Positions 45,128 through 55,409 of a stretch of DNA of 64,000 nt are shown here, in pieces. The stretch is taken from the NCBI RefSeq assembly GCF_947241705.1, contig NC_079266.1, forward strand, positions 620,001 to 684,000. Direction: 5' to 3'. The stretch comes from Saccharomyces mikatae IFO 1815. Its lineage: Eukaryota > Ascomycota > Saccharomycetes > Saccharomycetales > Saccharomycetaceae. The position numbers and the translations under genes are program-made. A model generated the notes under the pieces. That model was not told where the DNA came from. It saw only the letters and a list, made by a program, of their open reading frames with translations, and searched no databases. Position 1 is the stretch's first letter. The number at the start of each line of letters is the position of its first letter.

Positions 45128-46870
45128 CTAGTTGCTCTCCACACTTTCTTCTGATGGTATATCTTTTTTTGGTATGACCAATCTCCCATTGGACGAGAAA
45201 ATACAAAATATAAATCCTAAAGCATAGAATCCCATATCCATCCAAAATACATTTTTAATAGAGTCACTTAGAATATTTCCAATTGATGAATGAGGACCAT
45301 CAAAATTTTGTAGTCGATACAAAATCATGTCATCTACGGTTTTTCCTACGTACATCTCTAGTTGAGCATGTTTTACTTTGTTACGAAGGGAAGCGGAGAA
45401 AACAGTGGTTGAAAGAACACCACCAAGGGTTGTACCTAATGATTTCATAAATGTATTGAAGGCTGTTATCTCAATAAAGTCCGTAGTGGCTTCTGGACGG
45501 TCTTTCTTAATTTGGAGTTGTGCACTCATAAGCGACGCTTGCAGAGCAAATCCTAGAGATAACCCCGGTAATATCAAAACACCAATTTGAGTTGAACTCG
45601 TTGAGTTGTTACTCATCAGCGTCATAAGCCCTGCCCCAATTACACCAAGAATGCCTCCGAATATTAAAAGTGGTTTGACCAAACCAAGCTTTTTTGTAAT
45701 TACACCACTCGCAATTGCGGCAATAACGTTGGTAATAACAATTGGTATTAAGTGCAGGCCTGCTTTCCATGCACTCGATGCAAATATAAGCTGGAAAAAT
45801 TGGACAGAATATATCATTTGTCCATTATAACCAATGCACAATAGAAATGTTACCATGTTTACTATTATTACAGCCGGTTTTGCTACTAATCTTTTCAAAA
45901 ATAGCGGTCTATAAGATGTATTATCAGGCTCAGGATTAAACTTTTGGAATATGAAGAAATCATATATCAATGAAAAAACAAAAAGCAAGATACCCAACAC
46001 CAAATATGTTATAATTTGGCCAGAGTTCCAACTATATTTGTTACCACCAAATGTCAATCCAAGTAAGAAGAGAACCAGCCCGGCAGAGCTAAGAGCAAAT
46101 CCTAGGAAGTCAAATTTGAAGAGAATACCAATGAGCGCTTTTCTCAAATTACCTGGCTCTGTTAACCTGCGTAATTCGAACTTTGAAATTCTTCCAAGTA
46201 TATTTCTGGTTTGTTGAAGTATGTTCTCACTCTTAGTCTTGTAGGTTAGTAAAAACATGATTACGGCAAAGCCACCAATGGGAAGATTAATGTAAAAGCA
46301 CCATCTCCAGGTAACATGTGTTGTGAAGGCACCACCAATTATTGGACCTACAATCGCTGCTACAGCAAATGCACAACTTAAAATGGATATCACGAGTGGT
46401 CTAGACCTCTCATTGACCATTGTGCAACCAATAACAAAACACAGCGTTTGAAGTCCACTTCCACCAACACCAGCAACAACTCTTCCTACAATTAGCATAT
46501 TCATCGAATTTGCAAGAGCTGCAACCAAGGAGCCAGCTTCAAAAATAAGCACCGCTAAAATAAGACTATGCTGGAAGCCGATTATTGAGGCAAATCTTCC
46601 CCAAACTAGACTTAAAATGGCATTAGGTAAACTATATCCAGTAACAAGCCACCCAGTCTTAGAGTAATTTCCAAACTGCTCTGCTACTACGTCAATAATA
46701 GTTCCCACAATTAAAATATCCAGCGCAGTTATGAAAAGTACGAGGGTCAGTGAAGTCAAGCAGAGGTACAATGAAATTCCCCCTCTTTCATCACTACTGT
46801 TTACATTTAATTCAGTATCTGAGTCGTATGCTTTTACCTCAGCTTGCGAAGAATTTTTTTCCTCTCCCAT
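45128..46870 (-). CDS. VBA5: MFS drug/amino-acid transporter Vba5
   Basis: A 580-residue major facilitator of the 14-span DHA2 group (S. cerevisiae Vba5 has 582). S. cerevisiae Vba5 is a plasma-membrane protein affecting uptake of basic amino acids and drug sensitivity. Visible features: first span with LDILIVGTIID (family motif D1), the motif A loop WGRFASIIG, motif C in span 5 (AAIVGPIIGGAF) followed by WRWCFYINLP, which is diagnostic of DHA2 transporters, and about fourteen hydrophobic segments. The N-terminus is acidic and cytosolic. It is divergently arranged with GEX2, the same subtelomeric pair as on chromosome XI. VBA3 is the near-identical paralog in S. cerevisiae, so position decides the name. 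Confidence 0.92.
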   Translation of the reverse strand: MGEEKNSSQAEVKAYDSDTELNVNSSDERGGISLYLCLTSLTLVLFITALDILIVGTIIDVVAEQFGNYSKTGWLVTGYSLPNAILSLVWGRFASIIGFQHSLILAVLIFEAGSLVAALANSMNMLIVGRVVAGVGGSGLQTLCFVIGCTMVNERSRPLVISILSCAFAVAAIVGPIIGGAFTTHVTWRWCFYINLPIGGFAVIMFLLTYKTKSENILQQTRNILGRISKFELRRLTEPGNLRKALIGILFKFDFLGFALSSAGLVLFLLGLTFGGNKYSWNSGQIITYLVLGILLFVFSLIYDFFIFQKFNPEPDNTSYRPLFLKRLVAKPAVIIVNMVTFLLCIGYNGQMIYSVQFFQLIFASSAWKAGLHLIPIVITNVIAAIASGVITKKLGLVKPLLIFGGILGVIGAGLMTLMSNNSTSSTQIGVLILPGLSLGFALQASLMSAQLQIKKDRPEATTDFIEITAFNTFMKSLGTTLGGVLSTTVFSASLRNKVKHAQLEMYVGKTVDDMILYRLQNFDGPHSSIGNILSDSIKNVFWMDMGFYALGFIFCIFSSNGRLVIPKKDIPSEESVESN

Positions 46871-47276
46871 ATTATAAAATTCTCTGGATAACGATTATTT
46901 TAAGTATGGTCTTTTGGTCTGGTCTGATTCAATGAAAAATACAATTACTGTCCATGTAATATTAATAGTAAAATGCTCTTTATAAAGGTATGAGGGCTCT
47001 GTCATATGTTTAATGATTTTATTTTCCTTCCATGCACATGCTGCATGTAAAAGTACGGCGCTATTTTTTCTTATACATCAATTTGCACCTGTTGCATAAA
47101 AAATGTGGCACTATTTTTACTCGCGTATTGTTATGCGCACTTGATGTTCGTAAGAGATTTATGACGGAGGCATTTGGGGTGTACAAGAAGTGGTGTTACT
47201 TCAAAAAAACTACGGTCTAGTATTCAGCAGTCCTTGAGGATAAGAAAGTTGCATGACAGTTTAAAGTTAAAGTTTA

Positions 47277-47543
47277 CGGGTGCAAAAAGGCTGAATCTCA
47301 CGAAATTGATCCTTCTTTCTTTTCTTATCGATTAACTATGTTGTACCACATCGTTTCTGAAAAATGCTGCCTATTACTCTTTTTTAAAATAGCTTCTATT
47401 TATGGATGAAGTGGTGACATTTTACTTTAATCTTCGGCTTTTTCTATGCGCACTAACACAACTTAACATTCTTCTATCTTCGTCTTCACAATATAATTGA
47501 AGGCAAAATCGTAATTTTACTCCCCGAATGTAACTCGCACCCA
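47277..47543. promoter_or_regulatory. Aft1/Aft2-type sites between VBA5 and GEX2
   Basis: Two exact matches to YRCACCCR: TGCACCCG on the minus strand at 47277-47284 and CGCACCCA on the plus strand at 47536-47543, about 310-570 bp upstream of GEX2. Aft1/Aft2 activate iron-deficiency genes, and GEX genes are reported to respond to iron depletion. The rest of the 46871-47847 spacer shows no further gene. Confidence 0.55.
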
Positions 47544-47847
47544 TTTTGCAAACGAAATTATAATAGTCATTACTAATTCGATATAATCTCTGGTGTATCG
47601 CAGGAAAAAGACCGTAAATAGGATTCTGGTTGGATAGTGGTCGAGATTATACTAATACAATAAATGAAATAATGATGAACATTCAAATTGCGTTTACACC
47701 CTTGTGGTTACAGATCTCTGAAATAGAAGTGGCATATTATGTTATGAGAATAAGTATATATAAAGAACAAAAATGCTATTGGACTGTATGATTTATGCGT
47801 TTTTCACAATATAGGGAAGAATATGATAACCACGATAGCAACAAGAA

Positions 47848-49686
47848 ATGATGGATCCGAACAATATATATCTGTCAAGAAAAGAAAAAAATGGCGTTGA
47901 ACTTTGCGTTGCAGAAAAGAATGATCCAGAAAGTGACTCATTCTCCGAGAGCTTCATTGGTTTTAAGATTGAAGAAAGTGAACTCATATCTTCACAATTT
48001 AATAGCCTTACGTACAGAATACTAATATTAAGTACGGCTTTCTTATGTGGGTTTGGTTTTAGTTTAGATGCAACACTTCGGTCTACATACACTGGATATG
48101 CGACTAACTCTTATGCAGAACACTCTCTGCTATCGACAATTCAAGTCATAAATGCAGTTGTCAGTGTGGGGTCTCAAGTTGTATTTTCTAGATTATCGGA
48201 TTACTTTGGAAGATTAGAGTTATTTACGGTGGCAAGCATTCTTTACATAATAGGAACTATTGTTCAATCACAGGCCTACTCCGTGAGCATTTATGCAGCA
48301 GGGGCAGTATTCTACAATTGCGGCTACGTGGGTGTCAGTTTGATTCTTACCCTAATACTGTCTGATTTCTCCACTTTGAAATGGAGGATTTTCTATCAGT
48401 ATTCATCATACTGGCCCTATATTATAATACCATGGGTTTCAGGTAATATCATTACAGCAGCAAAACCTGAAAAAAACTGGACATGGGATATTGCTATGTG
48501 GGCTTTTATTTTTCCATTATCGTCCCTTCCACTTTATTGTCTCATTATCTACCTGAAAATGAAGTCAGTGAAAACACCTGAATGGAAAGCTCTCAAAGAA
48601 CGGGCACACTCAGTCAAAAGAGGATTTTTTAAGAATATCATCTTTTTGTTCTGGGAACTTGATGTTATTGGTATAGTACTGATAACAGTGTCTACCGGAT
48701 GCATACTGGTCCCATTAACACTTGCTGCTGGAGCATCTGAAAAGTGGCGTAGTTCAAAAATCATTGGTACTTTGGTATCTGGGGGGGTTTTGTTTCTTAT
48801 CTTCATGTTTTGGGAGGCTTCATATGCTCACAACCCTCTTCTACCTTTTAAATTACTAAAAGATCGTGGGATATGGGCACCTCTGGGTGTTGCCTTCTTC
48901 AACTACTTCACTTTTTATATTGCATGCGATTTTTTATATCCAGTTTTGCTTGTCTCTATGAATGAATCTTCAACATCAGCTGCTAGAATACTTAACTTAC
49001 CAGACTTCGTTGCATCGACTGCATCTCCCTTCTATAGTTTACTGATTGCAAAATCAAAAAGGTTGAAGATTTCTGTCATTGTAGGTTGTGCTACATGGAT
49101 GTTATCTATGGGGCTTTTCTACCGGTTTAGAGGGGGATATGGATCTCACGGAGGTGTTATTTCTGCATCTGTTATCATGGGATTTAGTGGTCTTCTATGT
49201 AGCAATTCAGTTATTGTATTACTGCAAGCTATGACTACCCATAGCAGGATGGCTGTAATGACTGGAATTCACTATACATTTTCGCGAATCGGTGCAGCCG
49301 TGGGTGCTTCCGTGTCAGGAGGGGTATGGACTCAAACCATGCCTAGTCGACTTTATAAGCTTCTTGGAAACGATACGTTGGCAGCTGAAGCGTATGAATC
49401 GCCATATTCATTCATTGACTCCTATCCATGGGGAACAGTCGAGCGGTACGCTGTTGTTGAAGCATACAAATATGTACAAAGGATAATGATGATAGTCGGT
49501 TTGATATGTACAATACCGTTGTTTGCATTTTCACTATTCATGAGAGATCCTGAATTAATAGACAAGGTTACACACGAAGATTTTACCGAAGACGGGTTGG
49601 CTGTCCCAACGGATGATGTTGGCATTATTTCTCGACTTCAAGCATTCTTTAAGAATAGTCGGCATGATAAGAAAGCAGCTCTATAA
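47848..49686 (+). CDS. GEX2: Glutathione:proton antiporter Gex2
   Basis: A 612-residue transporter of the ARN/Gex family within the major facilitators (S. cerevisiae Gex2: 615). Gex1/Gex2 exchange glutathione for protons at the vacuolar and plasma membranes. The family relates to siderophore-iron transporters (Arn1-4). About fourteen hydrophobic segments are visible, with the ARN-type first span ([29 protein letters not shown]) and the SRLSDYFGR loop between spans 2 and 3. Two ATGs are adjacent (47848 and 47851); the first is used. Two Aft-type sites upstream agree with iron-linked regulation. In the reference this is the last gene of the arm, but here the sequence continues at least 14 kb further. 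Confidence 0.93.
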   Translation: MMDPNNIYLSRKEKNGVELCVAEKNDPESDSFSESFIGFKIEESELISSQFNSLTYRILILSTAFLCGFGFSLDATLRSTYTGYATNSYAEHSLLSTIQVINAVVSVGSQVVFSRLSDYFGRLELFTVASILYIIGTIVQSQAYSVSIYAAGAVFYNCGYVGVSLILTLILSDFSTLKWRIFYQYSSYWPYIIIPWVSGNIITAAKPEKNWTWDIAMWAFIFPLSSLPLYCLIIYLKMKSVKTPEWKALKERAHSVKRGFFKNIIFLFWELDVIGIVLITVSTGCILVPLTLAAGASEKWRSSKIIGTLVSGGVLFLIFMFWEASYAHNPLLPFKLLKDRGIWAPLGVAFFNYFTFYIACDFLYPVLLVSMNESSTSAARILNLPDFVASTASPFYSLLIAKSKRLKISVIVGCATWMLSMGLFYRFRGGYGSHGGVISASVIMGFSGLLCSNSVIVLLQAMTTHSRMAVMTGIHYTFSRIGAAVGASVSGGVWTQTMPSRLYKLLGNDTLAAEAYESPYSFIDSYPWGTVERYAVVEAYKYVQRIMMIVGLICTIPLFAFSLFMRDPELIDKVTHEDFTEDGLAVPTDDVGIISRLQAFFKNSRHDKKAAL

Positions 49687-50690
49687 TCCCCAAGTCAAGA
49701 AAAGAAAAGGCCTTCATGAAAAAATAACCCGCGATACGACTAGACATTTCCATGTGAAAAGTAGCAGTTTGGTTGTAACCAAGAATATATCATACTATGC
49801 TACACAAGATAGGTAAATAAAACACACTACGGTTAGTTATATCAAACATGATCAATATGATATCAATTCCTGGGTGATTTACTATCAGTTTCATGTACAA
49901 ATCGCATTTATGTATACGTAACTTCCAAGCTATTAGTTCAATTGAATGATCTTTAACTTAGCTGCACCCATATTGTTATATAGTCTTATACCACCCTCCA
50001 TCCAGAAACATATATAAGGTATGATGTCTGAACATTTCACGCAATCACCATATCCACTAGTGTGAGCAATAACAATCCACTTTTTCAATTCTTTTTGGGT
50101 TTCCTTGGTCTTATACTATATATTCAACCGTTTGATCGCTTCGTTCCTTTCTTCACACTTAATTGTCTTTTTTTCGTTTTTTTCTTGAGAACATCAGTCC
50201 GAGGTTGACATCGGTGCCAGAAATTAGACTTCGAGAAGGCGCTGCTTTACATAAGATGCAAATCAGGGTCCCTCTCACAGTAATGTAGGCAGCATCTTAT
50301 TTTGGCACCTCTCACATTATGATTAAAAAAGAAAAGTTATTTCTCATAATTTATTATTACAATTGAATTTGGTATCTAATCTTAGTGGGCAATATGAATG
50401 TGGAGTTAATATTATCATTGTAAGTATATACAGCTTCTTGTGTACGTATTTAATGTTGTCACCTAAAAGGAAGCTATCGAAACAAGCGCTTATATGACTG
50501 AAATGTATTTATAAGCACTACGGAAATGTCAACGCCAATTATGAACGAGAGAAGAATGATTTGAGAAATAAATAAATTTTGAAATAATTGTTTTGGTGCC
50601 ATTTTTGATAAAATGTAAACTTTTTTGTTTGAGCAAAGTTATCAAGTATTACCTTGAGAATATAAGATTCCGCAAAAAAGGGTATAAAAC
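49687..50690. other. Gene-free region after GEX2
   Basis: About 1 kb with no coding frame beyond 67 codons. A spaced inverted pair is present: GGTGCCA near 50213 with ATAAGATGC near 50253, matched by GCATCTTAT near 50294 and TGGCACC near 50304. It is too short and loose to assign a role. No telomeric repeat or X element is recognised. Confidence 0.4.
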
Positions 50691-51021
50691 TGTTGAAATG
50701 AAGATCAACTATCGTTTATCAACTGGTAGTCATACTACTAGTACATTATCATATACGGTGTTAGAAGATGATGTAAGTTATGAGAAGCTGTCATCAAAGT
50801 TAGAGGAAGCTAAAATGCGGGGATTGATAATGTAGTATCATAATGACAGACAACATATGAAACGACAAAAAAGCATATACAGAATTATGTAGAATTACGA
50901 GTTCCATTTATTGGATTCCTATATCCTCGAAGAGAACTTCTAGTATATTCTATATACCAAATAATATTGCCTTTATCAACCATGGAATCCCAAAAATCAT
51001 CTCAAATTCACCCAAACCTCA
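50691..51021 (+). mobile_element. Solo LTR of the Ty1/Ty2 (delta) type
   Basis: The 331 bases begin TGTTG and end CTCA and follow the delta LTR almost throughout. Landmarks include the stretch ATCATATACGGTGTTAGAAG, the later TCCTCGAAGAGAACTTCTAG and TGGAATCCC near the end. The length suits a Ty1/Ty2 LTR (about 334-338 bp). A short direct repeat AAAAC is found immediately before it (50686-50690) and at its end (51021-51025). No internal retrotransposon region adjoins, so this is a solo LTR left by recombination. It has accumulated changes relative to the canonical sequence and is a fossil. The short open frame at 50593-50835 is a translation of this LTR, not a gene. Confidence 0.9.
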
Positions 51022-52850
51022 AAACCTACTTAATAACATCATTTAATCAACTTCTTCGTTTTAAACTTTATCATTGATCATACTATTAAATTGTCAACCC
51101 TTACGTTCTTAACTTCAAATGACTGTTCTTTCTATATTTATACGATAAGTAGTTGACTTCAGTCGTACATGATTATGAGTTACTTCCTTTAAACTATCCT
51201 GAGGTAATTCATAAAGAATAACACATTTCTGGTCTTTTATAAACGTCCGTAAAATAAAAAAAATACAGCTTTTGACGTACCCCCAGAAAGACACTATTCA
51301 CTACCGGGATACTCTATTGAACGATTCTACTTTGATTTGGAAGCCAAAAATAACTCTCACCATTACCTGGTATATGCTTCTTTCTTCCTTCTCTCTTGCT
51401 AAGTTACTTCAAGAAATATACGTCCAAAAAAGCACTTATCTACATCATCTGCCAAGGTGTCTTGAATGGCCAATTGATAGTTAGTGAATGCAGCCTGCCT
51501 AAGGACTATTCTGCACAGTGCAACCCGGCTAGTATGGAAGATGTCCAACTATCAAAAACTACCGTCTCAAGCCTGTCTGGACTATAGAAGTGTTAAGAAC
51601 TTCGCCCTCTGTTCGAAATTATTTCTTATTCTCGTGCAACCATTCGTTGAATTTGGGCCTCTCACACCAACCATTTACAATTTCCCAATGAGAATCCCTA
51701 TCTTCAGTAATACACGAAATGAAGTAATTATTCAAAACAGTTAGTGATGAGATGGAAGCCGGCGCAGGTGAGTAGGATCAGGTTACTGAGAAAGAGAAAG
51801 GTCTTGTTTGGGCAAAAATATTTTTGATGCAAGCAATGAAAAGATGTTTCTCAGACTTCCACTTTCCTCGCAATCTATCTTTAGGAGCACATATATCGTC
51901 TATATCACCCAATCTTGACCATTGATATATATTCGAGAAAAACAATTATTCTCCCCCAATAAGCTTATAGTGTAAATAGGAAAACTCACTCATACTAATA
52001 GTAACTGTAAGGCTCTACAAGACGCAAACATGCTGGTTAAATGAGACGAAAATGAAGTGGTATTAGAAAATTCAAAAGCTTTCTGTATTATTCATATTAC
52101 CGTCTATCATTCTCATGTTAAAAAAAAAAAATACTCAAGAGGCAGCCTTAGGAAAACATTTTTGCATGATAGCTACCACGTTGATCACTTCATCTCAGCA
52201 TAAAAGAGTTACATGTCATCTTGGCGGAAAAGGTTTCCTAAAACACAGAACTATAGTGCTATTCCAGAGTTCATCTCCAGCGGTGAAAGGTTAATTTCAG
52301 TGAAAGTTGTTGTCGTTTCAGAACCCACGGTTTTGTAGCACCTCAAGCATACATTCATTTATTTTCTTCGATAATTTTATGATCGTGTATAAGACTGTAG
52401 GCCCCTAGAATATACGACTTCGTTACTTAATAAGTTTCTTATTTTCTATTTTAAGAAGAGATATATCTACAATTTTCCGTGGCAACCGTTTAGTATGAAA
52501 GTTAAATGACCTCTGAACGAGGGTTCAAGCCAAACTTGTTTTTTGGCTTTATTTCTTGGCTGACAGCTGCAGATGTATCTAAAGGCACCTAAAAGGTATC
52601 TTTTAATGTATCTCCGCTGTGAAAGAACATTCTTGTGCCCTGAGAAAGCAACGAAAGATGTAGGCAATATAGAGCGTGCGTCTCGTATACGGGACATAGG
52701 AAAAGACGCATCGCTCCAGTACAGAAACGTCTCAATAGTAACAGAACTAAAGGGGTGGGTGAGACCAGAGTAGTCACTTGAGGGATTTGATATGAAAAGC
52801 AGGCTCCAGGTGATGTCTTGTTTGGGAAGGAAAATTGGCTAGGAAGTTCA
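51022..52850. other. Spacer before the PAU gene, possible gene remnant
   Basis: About 1.8 kb without a supportable gene. Between 51272 and 51744 three overlapping short frames on the plus strand (60-86 codons) might be pieces of a decayed gene, but I recognise no family. The rest is AT-rich spacer. Confidence 0.35.
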
Positions 52851-52859
52851 TATAAATAG
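52851..52859 (+). promoter_or_regulatory. TATA box of the PAU gene
   Basis: TATAAATAG lies about 90 bp upstream of the PAU start codon. PAU/TIR genes have strong TATA promoters and respond to low oxygen, cold and fermentation stress. Confidence 0.6.
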
Positions 52860-52948
52860 GGCTGCTATGGTCACCTATCTGAGAATATTCCGTCCTTCCC
52901 TTACTCATATGTAAGTCCATATCACCACTAAGAAACAAAACAAATAAA

Positions 52949-53311
52949 ATGGTCAAATTAACTTCAATCGCCGCTGGCGTCGCTGCCATCGCTGCCGGTG
53001 TCTCTGCCACCACCACTTTGGCTCAATCTGACGAAAAAGTCAACTTGGTCGAATTGGGTGTCTACGTCTCTGATATCAGAGCTCATTTGGCCCAATATTA
53101 TTCTTTCCAAGCCGCCCACCCAACTGAAACCTACCCAATCGAAATTGCAGAAGCTGTTTTCAACTACGGTGATTTCACCACCATGTTGACCGGTATTGCT
53201 CCAGACCAAGTCACCAGAATGATTACTGGTGTGCCATGGTACTCCAGCAGATTAAAGCCAGCTATTTCTAGTGCTTTATCCAAGGACGGTATCTACACCA
53301 TCGCTAACTAA
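52949..53311 (+). CDS. Seripauperin (PAU family) mannoprotein
   Basis: A 120-residue secreted protein of the PAU/TIR (SRP1/TIP1) family, found in many subtelomeric copies in Saccharomyces. Layout: an N-terminal Ala-rich signal peptide ([20 protein letters not shown]), then the conserved domain with [37 protein letters not shown] and [13 protein letters not shown], ending at [10 protein letters not shown]. It lacks the Ser-rich tail and GPI site of TIR proteins, which is what seripauperin means. Length is the usual 120 residues and codon bias is strong. The family is induced anaerobically and during wine fermentation; the molecular role is unclear. Individual PAU names cannot be transferred across species, so I leave the symbol blank. 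Confidence 0.97.
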   Translation: MVKLTSIAAGVAAIAAGVSATTTLAQSDEKVNLVELGVYVSDIRAHLAQYYSFQAAHPTETYPIEIAEAVFNYGDFTTMLTGIAPDQVTRMITGVPWYSSRLKPAISSALSKDGIYTIAN

Positions 53312-54260
53312 AGATAGACTCTTTTACGAATGAAATAATATAGATATTGAAAGGTAACGAAAAATGAAAAAAAAAAAAGATTTTTTTTTTGGATGGTATA
53401 AATAGTTTGATATATGCAGATGTATATTAATATTATGAACTTACTTGATCAATTGCAGTGCATAAACGGTTATCCAGAGTACAAATGACTCAACGAAAGT
53501 TGTTTCAGCTGCAGTGTCATTTAGATGCATGTGCGCTTGAGCGACGGAATATATAAGTAGGAAAGGCAGTGTTCTGAACAATACTTCTAGAGAAAGGAGT
53601 TAAAGATATCGCTTTGACGATATATGCCAATGTATGGCGAATGCCCGCTATGTATTTTTAGACTTGTTGATCTTTCGTATAAATAGGTTGCCCGGAGTTG
53701 TTCACCCTTATGTGTCACTTTCAAATTTAAGGTTCTTTAGCAGAACAGCTTCTATGCATACTAAGTCATAGTAATATAAACTCTATGTTTGGTTCTATGA
53801 ATATCAGTACTCCTGAATCGATCAGGTACTTGTATGCATCCAATAGTGAGAGACAGAGTGTAGAAAGCGTATATGTAGATAGGACAGGGGTAGAGTCGAG
53901 GAGCTACTTTCAAATAGACTGTAGAATATAATAATGCGGCATTATTTTTGGTTAGTTGTAATCGGAGCACAGAGAATATGATGATAGTTTACTCCTATAA
54001 ATAGCTGCGCCAAGTTGGTCGAAGGAGAAGCTTGGTATTTAGTGCCAGTGCCTTATAGCGGATCGGCCGAAGCACATCTTCATTTCGGCCGCACAATAGG
54101 GCCGAAATGAAGTTAAAGCAGACGCCACTAATTGGGAACCTAACACTGAAGATAAAACTATAAAAGAAGCAGGAATGTGCATTGCTTTTGATGTTGTTTG
54201 ATGCTACTGAAATGAAGAAAGTATAAAACTGTTGACTAACACGAAAAAGTGAAAAAAAAA
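53312..54260. promoter_or_regulatory. Spacer PAU/ADH7-like, with its promoter
   Basis: A 949-bp gene-free spacer. Its right part is the promoter of the ADH7-like gene: two CGGCCG sites and an inverted repeat at 54063-54112, and TATAAAAG at 54159-54166 about 100 bp before the start codon. The left part shows the PAU 3' end with A/T tracts and nothing else recognisable. Confidence 0.6.
54063..54112. promoter_or_regulatory. Rds1-type sites upstream of ADH7-like gene
   Basis: TCGGCCGA is at 54063-54070 and TCGGCCGC at 54085-54092, about 170-200 bp before the start codon. The second site sits in a perfect 13-bp inverted repeat: CTTCATTTCGGCC at 54078-54090 and GGCCGAAATGAAG at 54100-54112, with a 9-bp spacer. 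The core CGGCCG palindrome is the known in-vitro binding motif of S. cerevisiae Rds1. Confidence 0.75.
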
Positions 54261-55346
54261 ATGTCTTATCCAGAAAAGTTTTAAGGTATCGGTATATCCA
54301 ATGCAGAAGATTGGAAGCACCCTACATTAGTGACTTTTGATCCTAAACCCTTTGCTGACCACGATATTGATATTGAAATCGAAGATTGTGGTATCTGCGG
54401 ATCTGATTTTCACATAGCAGCTGGCAATTGGGGTCCAGTTCCAAAAAACCAAGTTCTTGGACATGAAATAATTGGTCGCGTGGTAAAGGTAGGTCCCAAG
54501 TGCCACACGGGGATAAAAATCGGAGACCGTGTTGGCGTTGGTGCCCAAGCTTTGGCATGTCTTGAATGCGAACGTTGCAAAAGTGATAACGAACAATATT
54601 GCACAGTTGACCATGTTCTTACCATGTGGACGCCATACAAGGACGGGTATATTGCACAAGGAGGCTTTGCATCCCACGTGAGACTTCATGAGCATTTTGC
54701 TATTCCAATTCCGGAGAACATTCCAAGTCCATTGGCCGCTCCATTACTGTGTGGTGGTATTACTGTGTTCTCTCCGCTATTAAGAAACGGGTGTGGTCCA
54801 GGTAAGAAGGTAGGAATTGTGGGTATCGGTGGTATTGGTCATATGGGTATTCTGTTAGCAAAGGCTATGGGTGCCGAGGTTTATGCCTTCTCTCGTGGCC
54901 AATCCAAGAAGGAGGACTCTATGAGACTTGGTGCTGATCATTATATTGCCACGTTAGAGGATAAGGACTGGACCAAAAAATACTTTAATACTTTGGATCT
55001 TCTTGTCATTTGTTCTTCTTCTCTCACTGAGGTTAATTTTGACAGTGTCATTAAGGTGATGAAGATTGGGGGTTCTATAGTTTCTATTGCTGCTCCAGAA
55101 CATGGTGAGAAACTTGTTCTGCAACCATTGGGCCTGATGGGAGTCTCCATCTCCAGCAGTGCTATTGGCTCCAGAAAAGAAATTGAACAATTGTTGGAGC
55201 TAGTTTCCGAAAAGAATGTCAAGATATGGGTGGAAGAACTTCCAATTGGTGAAGAAGGCGTTCATCGAGCTTTTACAAGAATGGAAAAAGGTGATGTCAA
55301 ATATAGATTCACTTTAGTCGACTATGACAAGGAGTTCCATAAGTAG
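54261..55346 (+). pseudogene. ADH7: ADH7-like NADPH alcohol dehydrogenase, early stop
   Basis: From the ATG at 54261 the frame runs 361 sense positions, the exact length of S. cerevisiae Adh6/Adh7, but codon 8 is TAA (54282-54284) where the family has Gln (MLYPEKFQGIG). After it the protein is complete: catalytic zinc ligands in CGICGSDFH (Cys46) and GHE (His68, Glu69), structural zinc cysteines in ACLECERCKSDNEQYC, and the nucleotide-binding GIGGIGHMG. Adh6/Adh7 reduce cinnamyl and other aldehydes with NADPH. The frame could restart only at GTG 54330 or a much later ATG, so the gene is probably inactive unless the stop is read through or is an assembly error. Two Rds1-type sites lie upstream. 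The single lesion suggests recent loss. Confidence 0.88.
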
Positions 55347-55409
55347 TGTATGTATATAGCTTACTATTCTCTGGAAATTTTTAAAGAAAGTCTTCGAATA
55401 TATACTACA

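Noticed and set aside
50212-50312. GGTGCCA-containing inverted elements, considered as a retroelement primer-binding site
   Set aside because: No LTR precedes them and no internal retroelement sequence follows.
50593-50835. 80-codon plus-strand open frame
   Set aside because: It is mostly the 5' part of the solo delta-type LTR read in one frame and lacks an ATG at its start.
54330-55346. Shorter ADH7-like gene starting at 54330
   Set aside because: That start is GTG and removes the first 23 residues of the family; the true ATG is at 54261, followed by an in-frame stop.
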